Part shown: piece after piece, positions 31,601-43,300 of the stretch
Layout: every line of letters starts with the position of its first letter
Position numbering within the stretch: the stretch's first letter is position 1
Origin: Chromera velia
Taxonomy: Eukaryota; Sar; Chromeraceae
NCBI GenBank assembly: GCA_018398765.1
Contig: JAHBMJ010004800.1
Span: 1 to 48,730, forward strand
Direction of reading: 5' to 3'
Length of the DNA: 48,730 nucleotides
Program-made: the position numbers and the translations under genes
Notes under the pieces: generated by a model
Databases searched by the model: none
The model's input: only the letters and a program-made list of their open reading frames with translations
What the model was told of the DNA's origin: nothing

Positions 31601-34420
31601 TGGCTGGCTCGTGTCAGTGCTTTCTTTCCTCTTTCTTTCCGTTTTTTGTTTCTTTCCTTCCTTCCTTCTTTCGTTCCTTTTTTTTTTTTTGCACACAGGT
31701 CACCATCGGCCGTCTTCTCTCGGCGAAGAATGGGGACGGCAGAATGAATTTTTTTTAGCTTGCTTTGTAGTGGCATGCAGGGGGGGGCGGGGGGGAACCT
31801 GACCTGGACAGACATCTTGAAAGGTGGAGGGATCCTGAACAGAATTCATGCAGACAGGCAACGAGACAAACCAAGTCGGATTGAAAGAGAGACATATAGC
31901 AAAAAAAGGGGGACAGTCACAGATAGGAAAAGAGGGAAGGTACCGATGAAAAGGGAAGGAGCGAGGGAGGAAAGATGGAGGGAGAAGAGACAAAAAGAAT
32001 CACATGCAGGAGGGAGGAGTAAAAGATCAACTCGTGAAGCGGTGCCCCTCGATGATCTTTAGAATGCCTACCTACCTACCTACCTACCTACACGTTTCTT
32101 GGGTTCGAAGCTTCGACCATTCTTTTCTTTCTCGCTGTTTGAATCAATCAATCAAACAATCAATCAATCAATGATGTTTCTTTTCTTATCCTCTCTGTCC
32201 CTATACCCTCGTATTCATCCTTCAAGCTGAGATCTATGCATGTATTTTGTCTCTTTGCCCCTGCCTCTGTGCCTTTCTGGCTGGCAGAACTCTTCTTCGT
32301 TGATTGATCATTCGTTCGATGAACGAATGAAGGAGCTCTTTTTTTCTCTCTTTCACTCGTCAGTCAATCCATCGATCGACCTATCCATCCATCCATCCAT
32401 CCATCGATCCTTCAATTCCTTTCCTTGCTGGAAGAAAGTTTTGCGTTGGACCGACCTGGTCGGTTGCCTCTCTGTATCAACTAGGCCGCATGTCAGCGTC
32501 GTCCGCGACGTCACAGTCAATTCTTTTTTCTCTCGTTGGTTTCAAGCAGCTTCCTGTCAAATCTGAAGGGACAGAAGAAAGGCTGAAAGGGTCACAGAAC
32601 TGAAAGGGTGACGGCGTTGAAAAAGGGGTCCCTCTCTTGTGTGCGTCTTGATGATAATCGAATGAGAACATCTGTACCTCTGTCTGTCCGACTTTTGGTC
32701 TTTTCCTTCTCTCCGTTTTCCACCTGGCATCTTTCCCCGTAAACGGCATGCGGCGGGTGTCTGTGTAAGTTCGTTTCTTTTTTTTTTTGCCTTGCGATGG
32801 GTGGAATCCTTCCCTTCCCTTCCCTTTTCTTCCATTCTCTCCTTTTCGGGTTGTCTCCATTCCTTTCTCGCGCGTCCGATCAACGTCGTTCCCTCCCTCC
32901 CTCCCTCCCTCCCTTTTAGGCATGCACTTTGCTTCGTTCGACGTGGCTCTGGAAGGAGGAGAAAACCTTTCTGACACCATTTCTCTTTGCACTTTTATTG
33001 AGCCAGACGTCGACCGCCGCAGTGTGCTTGGTAGAGCGGGGGGTCAATGGACTTAGCCGCCCTTCCTTACTCACCCAGACGGAGTGAAGAAAAAGCAGGC
33101 CTGCAGAAGGCTTTTAGCCTGTCCGTCACTCCACACACGCCAGAGCAAAGAAGAGAAGAAAGAAACAACTTTGTGGCAGACCCGGTCGGCCCTCCAGCTC
33201 CGGCGCATCAGACTCCCTCTTTTTCCCCCTCCCTCCCTCCCTCCCTCCCTCCCCTCTCTGCCCCTCTATCTATCTCATAAACAGAAAGAAAAACGCTGTT
33301 TCTTTCTGTTGTTTTTCCCTCCTCTCTCTGCCGGCTTTTCACCGGTGCTGAATTGTGAATGCAGACTCTTTATTCAATCTCTCCATCCATGCGATTAATA
33401 CGTTTGGCCTTCCTTTTCCTCTACTGACCTCACACAAGCAAGCAAGTGGACTAACCGCGCTTCCCTCCGTCCGTCCGACCGTCCGCATGTGAAAGGTTCC
33501 TGCAGGTGGACCGGTCAGTCCGTCAGGAAGACAGGTCAAATGAAAGAAAAAAAGCTTCCCAGATTCATGGTGCGGGGAACTCCAACTCGCAACAAGTTGT
33601 CAAAACGATGAATGATTATACGTTCAAGTGGCAACGGGTGGAGTGACACACGGTGAATGGATGGGTGGATGGATGGATGCCTTTAGAAGAACAAGCAAGA
33701 AAGAAACACAGAAAGAGAAGCATCAGACGACTAAAAAGGTTACGAAAAAAAAAAGACACGAACGGCAGGAAGAGCCGCTGAAATCATGCGCAGGGGGAGA
33801 ATGAAGAGATAGGCGAAGAAGAAAGAAGGACGGCGGGAAGGAGAAAGTGAATGATGAACTCACACTTACTTCTCTCAGGAAGGACAACTAGGCAGTGAGG
33901 TAGATGCTTCTTGTCGCCGTCTTTCACTCCTTCGTTGTTTTCTTCATTCCCTCCATAGCCTTAATTTCTTTGCTGCAGTTCGTTCGTTGCGTGAATGTAC
34001 GCATGTTGTCACACAAACAAGCATGGGATCGGGTTTCTTTTGTCCCTTCAATCGACCTAGCTCGCAAAGGTCTCTGGAAGAATGGAAGGAACTGCATGGC
34101 TCTCTTTCCTTCCTTGTTCCTCGGGAGTCCTTGGCCTGTCGTCCATATGATGGCGTCCGTCAGCTCTCTATCTTTCACGCGCACCGCAGGGTGCGCCCTT
34201 TTGGTGACACTCATGTACCTACTCTCTTTCTTTCTATCTTCAAAGTCGATGGACATGATTTCTGTCAGTATTCGCGGTATTCTTTTTTCTACAATGAGTT
34301 AATGAGTATCTCATCTTACTCGTGCATCACTCAGGCACTCACCCACTTACTCCATTGAGGAAGGAGGACGAAGACCTATGCAGAGCTGTGAACAGTCAAT
34401 CGATCTATCGATCATCAGTC
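28666..34420. other. Gene-poor, pyrimidine- and simple-repeat-rich DNA
   Basis: About 5.7 kb with many CT-rich tracts, TTCC runs (29,083-29,102; 31,650-31,665), CCTA units at 32,069-32,090, CAAT units at 32,145-32,170 and CCATC units near 32,380-32,405. No frame here joins to others with good splice sites, and I recognise no domain on either strand. The first few hundred bases are probably the 3-prime UTR of the histidine kinase gene. Confidence 0.5.
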
Positions 34421-34467
34421 TGTGAGTCAATCAATTCAGGGGTCCTTCCGTGCGCCAGTCAGCAGGC

Positions 34468-34556
34468 CTGAGAGAGAGAGAGAGAGAGAGAAAGGAAAGA
34501 AAGAAAGAAAGGAAGGAAGGAAGGAAGGAAGGAAGGAAGAAAGAAAGAAAGAACGA
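34468..34556. repeat. (GA)n-(GGAA)n microsatellite
   Basis: GA units, then GAAA and GGAA units, all purine on the plus strand. Confidence 0.8.
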
Positions 34557-34835
34557 AAGGACCGAGAGATGGATGGGAAACAGGAGATCCCACCAATCAT
34601 CATGCAAAGAAAGCGTTAGAGGAATGCAGACAGGACAGAGGGTGGCAAGAGTGTGAGCACTCTTGCGTGCCTGCCCTGAGAGAAACTAGGGCAAAATAAC
34701 GTGGAGATGAATCTAGAGATGAATCAACAAAGTTTGAACGGAGAGTTGTGATCCCCTATGCTTACCTTCATGTCGCATCCGTTCCTTCTGTTAGGCTGAG
34801 TCAAGGGAGGGGGGGAGGGAGGGAAGGACAGAGAG

Positions 34836-35126
34836 ATGAATAGCAAACCGTCAATGAGGGAGGGAGATTTGGGAATTCATTCACTTCAATGCTGCACGTT
34901 CACAGATGCAGCTGTCGGTCGACCTATTCCGTACCATGCATGGGCATTGAATGGGATTCAAGCAGACTCTGCATGGCTCGATCCGAAGAGTAAACACATG
35001 TACGGTTCAAGTGACAGTTGTCAAAATGCGTGGTATATTTTTCGTACCGATTCACGCATACCCGAGTGCAAGCATGGTTGCGGTTGTGACGCTCTTCTCT
35101 GCCTGAAGGTCAGTGGTATTCATTGA
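34836..35126 (+). CDS. Isolated hypothetical frame (96 aa), cysteine-rich end
   Basis: The frame runs from an ATG to a stop with a balanced codon mix. Its second half contains SDSCQNAWYIF and CKHGCGCDALLC, a cysteine cluster that could be a small disulfide or metal-binding module. There is no matching splice partner and no recognised family. It could be one exon of an unseen gene or chance. Confidence 0.25.
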   Translation: MNSKPSMREGDLGIHSLQCCTFTDAAVGRPIPYHAWALNGIQADSAWLDPKSKHMYGSSDSCQNAWYIFRTDSRIPECKHGCGCDALLCLKVSGIH

Positions 35127-36074
35127 ATTTGACTCTTATTCACTCAGCCCTCGACTTCTTTTTGTGAGAAGAGAAGTTAGAGAATCAGGACTGTCAAACG
35201 AAAAGATGGTCAGCCGAAGGTGTGGTCAATTCGAAGAACTTGACTCACGCTCAGGCTGAATGGCCGGGTCTAGTGAATGGTTGCTTTAAGCATGCAGTAC
35301 TTTCGAGTTAATCCATAATCTGGATCAGCCGACTCACCTATGTATAGTAGTAGTATGTTAAGTGTAGTTTACCGTGTAGGCAACGTACTAGACGCCAACG
35401 TACTAGAAGAAATACTAGTTTGTAATAGTAAATAGTTATAGCCATTTTTATTATTTCAATAGTAAAATGATATAATACTTAGTTACTACTTACTTAGCTA
35501 CTTATTTAATTAATGGCGGTTTATCTTAGAGCTAGCCCTAGAGTCTCCGAAACCAGAGACAAACGGCAACCCATGCATGCAGTTCGTAATTTAATAGTAA
35601 AAATAGTTAAATATTATAAACTGTTTTACTATAAGAGAATTACTATTCTTAGTACTACTTTCATATAGTAAGCCGATTCATAGATGAAGATAATAGAAAA
35701 TTAGTTCTATAACAAGTTTTAAAGTTGGTTTTCTTCTCTTAAGGGATCTTCACTAGGATCTTCCCCTAGTTGGTCCATGCATAATTAAAATTAAAATCTC
35801 CGCCCTAGTTCCTAGCCTAGTTCCCGCCAAATGTTCGATATACAGCTACCTGTACCGTTGAATACTGACATCTACCTGGTTGTCCGTCCCCCTACGTCCC
35901 CCTCTCCATCTGTCCAAGTTCAGGGTTGAAGCTCTTCTGTTCATTCTTCATTTTCAGTGACTACCCAACCCGAATAGAGAAATGCATGCACTCAGGTCAG
36001 GCAGGCCCTAACAATGTCAGATGTAACTAATGTTCAGTCTGTCAATTAACTCAAGCCGGCAGAGTCAACACTGT
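35127..36074. other. AT-rich DNA, no gene seen
   Basis: TAGTA- and CTAGT-rich sequence (for example 35,345-35,475 and 35,590-35,700). No exon-like frame and no clear transposon ends. Confidence 0.5.
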
Positions 36075-37221
36075 CATAAGCTAGTCGAGACACAGGCGCT
36101 GGACACAGAGAACTGTCAAGCTAGAAAGAGTCCTAGAGGTTCCATCCTATGCTGATCGATTCCAGAAGGCATAAAGGGTTCACAAGCTCAGATACACAAG
36201 ATACGAAGGACACCACATTGTCAAGTCAATTCCTATTCTTAATTAACCATCTCAATCCTCCTAACTTCAACAACTCAACTTTCAACTCCATGCTAGTACC
36301 ATGCAAACTGATTACGTGCGACAGGAGAGATTGAAGCTACAGGACAGCAGCTACAAGATGGCAACTTTATCCCAACTCGATCTATCGGTGCCAATCATAC
36401 AAGTAAATCCTAGAGCGTGCACGCGAAGGCCAGGACCCCGGCCAAAGTTCTCCGCCGTACAGATCCACGCGAGGCCTTCCGCGGTCAAGTGCCCCGGCCT
36501 GACATACGCAACTCCGCGAAGGCTGAGCCGCACACGCCGGCTGCGCCACATTCCGGACTGGGCAACTGGCGCTGCTCAGCATCCTAGGACACATGCCCCC
36601 CCCCCCCCAATGAAATTCTCTCGCGCCGGCTGCGCCACACTCCGGACTGGGCAGCTGGCGCCACCCAGCATCTCAAAACACATGCTTGATAGTTTTCTGT
36701 GTCCAGTGCTTGTATCTCGACTAGCTTATAACATAAGTGGTGACGCCAGCGAGAGAGAGTCCTAGAGGTTCCGTCCTATGCTGATCGATTCCAGAAGGTA
36801 TAAAGGGTTCACAAACTCAGATACACAAGATACGAAGGACACCAGATTGTCAAGTCAATTCCTATTCTTAATCTACTATCTCAATCCTCCCAACTTTAAC
36901 AACTCAACTTTCAACTCCATACTAGTGCCATGCAAACTGATTACATGTGACAGGACAGACTGAAGCTACAGGACAGCAGCTACAAGACGGCAACTCTGCT
37001 CTAACTCGATCTATCGGTGCCAATCATGCAAGCAAATCCTAGAGCATGCGTGCGAAGGCCAGGACCCCGGCCAAAGTTCCCCGCCGTGCAGATCCGTGCG
37101 GGGCCTTCCGTGGTCAAGTGCCCCGGCTTGACGCACGCAACTCCGCGAAGGCTGAGCCGTGCACGCCGGCCGCGCCATACTCCAGACTAGGCAGCTGGCG
37201 CCGCCCAGTATCCCAGGATAA
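36075..37221. mobile_element. Nested inverted/direct repeat, probable transposon remnant
   Basis: Inverted arms of about 46 bp lie at 36,075-36,120 and 36,685-36,730: CATAAGCTAGTCGAGACACA on the left is matched by the reverse complement of TGTATCTCGACTAGCTTATA on the right, with a few transitions. A ~465-bp direct repeat overlaps this: copy 1 at 36,128-36,595 and copy 2 at 36,757-37,221 (offset 629). Each copy carries a 61-codon frame (36,149 and 36,778) with the same length and several amino-acid changes. A third level is a ~60-bp GC-rich repeat at 36,536-36,600 and 36,627-36,685. No transposase or reverse transcriptase is visible. Confidence 0.65.
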
Positions 37222-38850
37222 CACAAAGCTAGAAATGGTAAAGTGACCGCCCTTACTGCAGTCAGACTATCACAAACTGAAAAATGTAGGGGCTCTTACA
37301 AAATTTTCTGAAGATGCCAAGAACTCCTGTATAGTTCGCATATAAGTCGATCGATCGAGTCTCTTATTTTTTTTATATCCTCTACTATTCTTAGCTATTC
37401 CTTTTTGAACAGATCCTCGAGATCGGTCTGGTGTCAAGAGAGCTTGCTGTCATCAGAGGCTTTTCTGTCGAGGAGAGGTGATCTGGATTAATTTAGATCT
37501 GAGGCTTTCCATCTGAATCTACGTATTAATAGTAGTAACAGCTATAGCTAGATTGCATAAAACCGGTAGACGTATACGTACGTTAATTTACTTCCAGCCG
37601 GCGACGTCGCGGCCACGGGTGGTGCGGGATCCGCATGAAGCTAGGACGTCTGGCCATGCGGCGGCTGGAGCCGCCACGGAGCCTCCAGCATCCTCCAGCT
37701 ACGTATGGGAATTCTCAATAATAAATAGAGTCCTTCTGTATGGGTGTGACAAAATTGCTGGACTGGGTGCTTGCGCGCACTCCATGTGCTGACCTAGGTG
37801 CTGACGCGTACTGAGCTGTTTGACCATCTATACCAATTCGTACCCATGCATGCGTCTCCTTTTCGTTTCATCTTTCTGTGGCCTTCTGTTGCCAAATTTG
37901 AGTATGTTTCTGGTTAGAAGGTTGAAAAAGAAGACCACAAACATCACCCTGAATATTATTCTGGGTGAGACCGCGCCTTGGTTTGACTTTTTGGGCTAAA
38001 AAATGATGTAGAAAATGTAGTATAAGTCAGATGTGTGGGCTGAGGAGCAAGGGAGAATGGCTTTTTTCGATTTGTGTCTTCAATCCAGGTCCTTGCAGCA
38101 GGCTCTATCTGGCTTGTGCTGCTTTCTGGGTTTTTTTATAACCGTTTCCATCTTTCTGTACTTGGTGAGAAGCTTAGATGAAAATGTGACTTGCATCTTT
38201 ATGCACCTTTCTGTGCTCTTGTTTCTTCTTCACCTATGCATGCGCCTTTCTGTCTGCAGGCACCCAACTTGTGAGACTGCCAGTCTTCCTGTTGACTGGC
38301 AGCTGCTGACTGCCAACGGGTCAGGCATACGAATGTTCATGCCTAGGCAAAACGAATGCAGAAAGAAAACGCGGTTCTCCAGGGTCAAGCTTAGGGTGAA
38401 AAGTGTCCGGAGGCTTAAAACATGCGTTTTTCCATACAAACTATGATGATTGAGGGTTTTTTCATGCATGCCGCGTCCCCATGTATGAGAGGCGGATCTA
38501 ACCTAGTTTGTCGACAATACAAACTCCATTTATTATTGAGATTTCCCACACATACCGCTCGGAGAAATTTTGCCAATTATAAATTGGTTGTGTTCCAGCC
38601 GTTGACAATTTGTGACAAACAGTTGACCAGATAATTTGCGAACGTTTCAATGACGATCGATGACAAAGCTTCTGGCATGTGCAGTCCAAGCGACATCTCT
38701 ACAATTTTCAACATCCCCTACTTCTGAAAAGTAAAGTCATCTCGGGAGCTTCACGAAGGCCAGCTGGGCAGTTTGAATTCTTTCCTGCCTTGCGTCCAGA
38801 CCAATTTGTGAAAGTTCTGCTGTGTCCTCCTACAGTGACTGGCTGAGGAG
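37222..38850. other. Intergenic DNA with scattered short open frames
   Basis: A GC-rich spot lies at 37,598-37,690 in otherwise AT-rich DNA. Frames such as 37,890-37,999 (plus) and 38,260-38,446 (plus, after a TCTGCAG acceptor) look faintly coding but have no domain and do not chain convincingly. The last part is upstream of the SR-protein start at 38,851. It does not show the GGCCGGCC block of the divergent promoters. Confidence 0.4.
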
Positions 38851-40286
38851 ATGTCGTCTCCAGAGGCCCTTTTCATCAAATCTGTTTCGGCGGATGTCAC
38901 TGAGGAGCGTGTCAAGGAGTTCTGTGGTGCGGTCGGGGCGGTAAAATCCGTCTCCTTGAAACAGTAAGTCGGGTGCTGCTTGGCAATGTGCGGCAGAACC
39001 AGGAGGGACATTGAGAATTCTTTATTCCTTTCCTCTCCTGTGTGTGCAGATTGGCCAGTGGGGCAGCACGGTATGCGGAGGTCGTCTTTGAATCTCCAGA
39101 AGCAGCTGCGGCCGCTGTGATTCAATTGGCAGGGCAGGAGTTGCTGGGTGGGGCAGTGGAATTCAGCCTCATCAGCCCCGTCTCCGAGGGATCCGAGGCC
39201 TCCCCACCCGGTCCCTCTGGTGCGTCTCCTCCCCCAGGAGACGCAGAAGCAGCTGTCTCTTCCGGCCCTTCGCCTGTTCTGCCCTTCTCTGCTCCTGGGG
39301 CCCTGCCGGTTCTGCCCAGTGCAGTGGCAGCAGCGGCAATTGGAGCTGGGAGCTCCGAGGGACTGCTGGGTTTGAACAGCGGCCTCGGTGGTATGGGAGG
39401 ACAGCAGCAACCACTGACTGCTCTTCTGCCTGGAACGCAGGGGACCGCAGTAGGCAATAATCTGGTTGGGAGCACGGTCGCACCTTGCACGGCCAAACCT
39501 GGGGAGAGCGAGGCAGAGCAGATAGCTCGTACAGTGCACATCGGAAACCTGCCTGCATCGGTCAGTGAAGTACATGACGATTAGAGAGAGGATTCCGCGT
39601 CTCTGTCTGTTTCCTTCTGTTTTTTCATCAGACATTCCTTGTCTTCTGGCTGTTTGTCGCCACCCCTCTCTCTCTTTCAGCCCGTCTTCATCGTTCTTTG
39701 CGTTGCCCTTTGTGTGTGCATAGATGTGAGATCTGTTCTTTTCGGAATTCCTTCTTTCCCTTCTTTTCTCGTCATTTCAGCTCTTTTCAACTCTCCTGCA
39801 TGTGGAACTTTCGAACTTGCGAACTTGAGTCCGCATAAATCACGGTGCCTTTTGTGCTTTGGACTGAATTTCCAAACAGATTTCCGAGATAGAGCTGCGA
39901 AAGATCTTCTCTGCGGTGGGATCGATCACGGCTCTGAAGACCGCAGGAACAGCCGACAAAACGACCAAGTTCGCCTTCATCGAGTTCGACACTGCCAGCG
40001 AAGCGCTTGTGGTCAGTCATTTCAAGATATTGAGAGAGTATGCATTGGCCGTGTGGTTGTCGCGGCTCTGTGGTTGTCAATCCTGGTTTCTCATGAAACA
40101 GGGGGAGAAGAAAAATGGGGCCAACGAGCGGAAAGCGAGTCCCCATTTTTGCCGAAAGAAGGAAGGGAAGAAAGGAAGGAAGGAAGGAAAGAAAGGTGAA
40201 GTGCGGACGAACCATAAATGAATGTCCGACAGACGATAGTTGCACTTTTCCTCTGTTTTTTTGCCATCAATCTGTCTGTCTGCCTC

Positions 40287-40364
<78 letters not shown>

Positions 40365-43300
40365 CCCACGCTGTGTCAATTGCCGTGTTGGTTCTTTAAT
40401 CCTTCGTCCTTCAAACAAGCTTCTTTGTTCTCTTTAATTTGTGTGCATGAAGAAAAGGCGAGAGAAAGAAGAAAGAAATACAAAGCCTGTACGTCTGTCG
40501 TTTCCCCCATCTTCGAGGCTCTCTTTTCTGCTTCTGACAGAGACCTTCTTTTTCCTTCCACACGCTCTCTCTGCCTCCCCCCTGCCTGCAGGCTCTGAAC
40601 CTTTCGGGACACCTCCAGATTCATGAGCACTCTGTCAAGTCAGCCGGTTTGCTTGCCTGTATGTATGTCTATGTGTGTGTCTAAGCAACTGTAGGCTCTC
40701 GTTAGAAGCAGACAAAGCGATGCTTAGAGGAGATTGGAAGGAAAACAAAAGATGCGAACAGAGGCAGAAAGGTGTGTTTCTTTTCTGCCGCCCGCTCTCC
40801 CCTCTCTAAAGGCTCCTTGTCTTTTTTCCCCCGTCTCTCGCCGTTCTGTCTTCTTCCTGCTTGGTGTTGGGAGGGACGCCCCCCTGTCTTTCTGTTTGCT
40901 CTTCCTTTCTCTGCTGGGTCACACACCACCTCGATGATGGCTTTTCCCAGTGCAGCACTCTGTTTCCATTTTGGGGTTTATCTATCGATCGATCACCTCG
41001 GCCGTCGTCTTTTGTGACCCTCCAGGGCGTGAGTGTGCGTGTGTGCGTGACTGTGGCTACCTGATTTTTGAATTGATACGGATGTCAGTTCTCCCAGGTC
41101 ATCGGGATGTCTGTCCAAATCAATGAGTGACTTTCAGACTTTCTGACTGACTGACTGCTCATCTGACTTTTTGGCTGACTTCAGGGTGAATCCGGCCAAG
41201 TCTACGGTCTTCCCCAGAGTCACGCAGGCCCAGCCGGCCTCCCTCCCTTCAGGCCCTGCCAGCGCCAATATCACAGCCATGGCCGCAGCTGCGGGGGTTG
41301 ACCCAGGAGTTCTTGCCGCCCTCCTTGCCCAGATGAGCGGAGGGGCAGGTCCCGCGTCTGCACCAGCAGTTCCTTCTGCCCTATCGGCTCTCGGGCCCCT
41401 CGGGGCCGCTCTGGCTGCACAGATCCCCCTCGCACAGCAGCCACAGCCAGAAGACACAGGCACATCCATGCAGCCGCAGCAGCAGACGATGAGCATCAGC
41501 GCCCCCCCTGTCCACATACCGCCACCGGTCACGGCCGAGCAGGCAAAGCAGAGGAGGGATCTAGAGGCAAAGTTGGCAAAGGTCCGTCAGTCAGGCCCTT
41601 GCAAGCAGCAGGGCGGGTTACAGAGCAAATTGGGAGACGGGATTTATGCATGGGTGGTTTCAGAAGAGAGCACGGAAGAGATCAGAAAGGGGGGACGGTC
41701 CTTCCTTGATTTTAGCATCGGGAGACAAAAGGGAAGTATCGGTGTGGGTGTGTGCAGAAAATGAGCACTCCCCCCTCTTACTGCACATTACGACTCCAGC
41801 ATTGAAGGAAACTTTCCTCGGTAGAAGAACGTTGTCAGAAAGGAAGTACAGGTGGAATCAAAAGTGCGTGCACTGAGGAAACGGGTGGGGAAATCTGTAC
41901 TTTCTTTTCTTTTTCCCCCCAAATTTCGAACGTCCTTCCTCTTCATCTCTATCTGTGTCCCTGTGTGCGTCTATGCGTGCAGGTGAACCAGTTGAACTTG
42001 TCGCTGTCTCGGAAGTTCGGTCAGTTGAGAGACAGAAGGAGAGACCGTTGAAAGGCCAGACGGGAAGCAGATTGGTTTTCAAGTCATCGACATTTCTTTT
42101 TACTTGTTTGGTTTGGTTTCTCGCATTGATCTCACTGACTTTATACTGAGGTCGCTTTTCTAACAAGCGAGAGAATACTTTTTCTTGCTGTCTGGTTTCA
42201 CGCAATGCCCTACCCACCCTTTTTTTCCCTCTCCCGTCTCTACGATGATTCCAATCGTCTTTGCAGGCATGCAAGACACCGAGGAGCCGAAGAAGGCGAA
42301 GAAGTCTGTGAGCAGAAGCCCCAGCCGCACCAAAGACAAGCGCTCCCGTTCTCGCTCTCCCTCTTCCTCCTCGTCTTCTTCTGCATCACCCCGGTCCAAG
42401 GGCAGAGGAAGGAAGAGAGACGGAAGCAAAAGCAGCTCCAGCAGAAGCCGCAGTGGGTCTAGCCACAGCAACAGGTCGCGCAAGGGAGGCAAGGACAGGG
42501 GAGGACGCGGCGGTCCCTCTCGTTCCCGCTCCCCCCGGGGACCTATCCGACGCCGCACCCCCCCCCCCATGAACAGAAAGTGGGAGGCCCTAGACCCCCT
42601 TCCAAGGGGGGGGAGACGGGATGGGGGAGGGAGGGACCTTTACGACCACCGTGATCGCGATAGAAGGGGACCCTACAGACGTAGATCCCCCTCCCCGCCC
42701 CCATACCGCCGTCGTGGTTGGAGCCGAGACCGTGAGAGGGCCCGGGACCGGGATCGCATGCCCCCCCCCAGACGTTATGAGCGTGAGTGGGACCGTGAGC
42801 GCGGCCGCATACGAGAGAGGGATCGGGATGGGGACAGAGATGGCAGGCGCAGTCGAGACAGGTCTGTGGACAGAGACAGAGACAGAGACCACAAAGAGAG
42901 ACAGAGGGATCGTTCGGTGGATCGTGAGGACGAGAGGGGAAGAGAGAAAGAGAAGGAGAAAGATCGTCGAGGGGCAGATAGAGAAGATAAAGAGAAGGGA
43001 GAGCAGAGACGTCGAGAAAGAGATGCGTCAGATGATGACTCTCCTCCGGCAAAAATGAGAGGGGCAAGAAACGGAAGGGAGACAGACGAGGAGGATAGTA
43101 GTGGGAGGGATTCGTCTCCCGATGAGAGAGGGAAGGCCCTGTCTCGCCGGCCTCGTGGAGATGGAGGCAGAGGGGGGAGAGGTAAGGATCAGGAGGAAGA
43201 AGGGAAAGGACATTTGAACGGAGAGAGCACGAAAAACAGGGGACGAGACAGAGAGAGGGAGAGAGGAAGAGAAAGAGAGCAGAGTGAAGATGATCTCGAA

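Noticed and set aside
36128-37221. LTR retrotransposon reading of the 465-bp direct repeats
   Set aside because: The copies are only 160 bp apart, with no primer-binding site, polypurine tract or pol frame between them; the inverted arms fit a DNA element better.
38751-39635. 294-codon minus-strand frame
   Set aside because: It is antisense to the RRM exons of the SREK1-like gene, which have correct splice phases and domain motifs on the plus strand.
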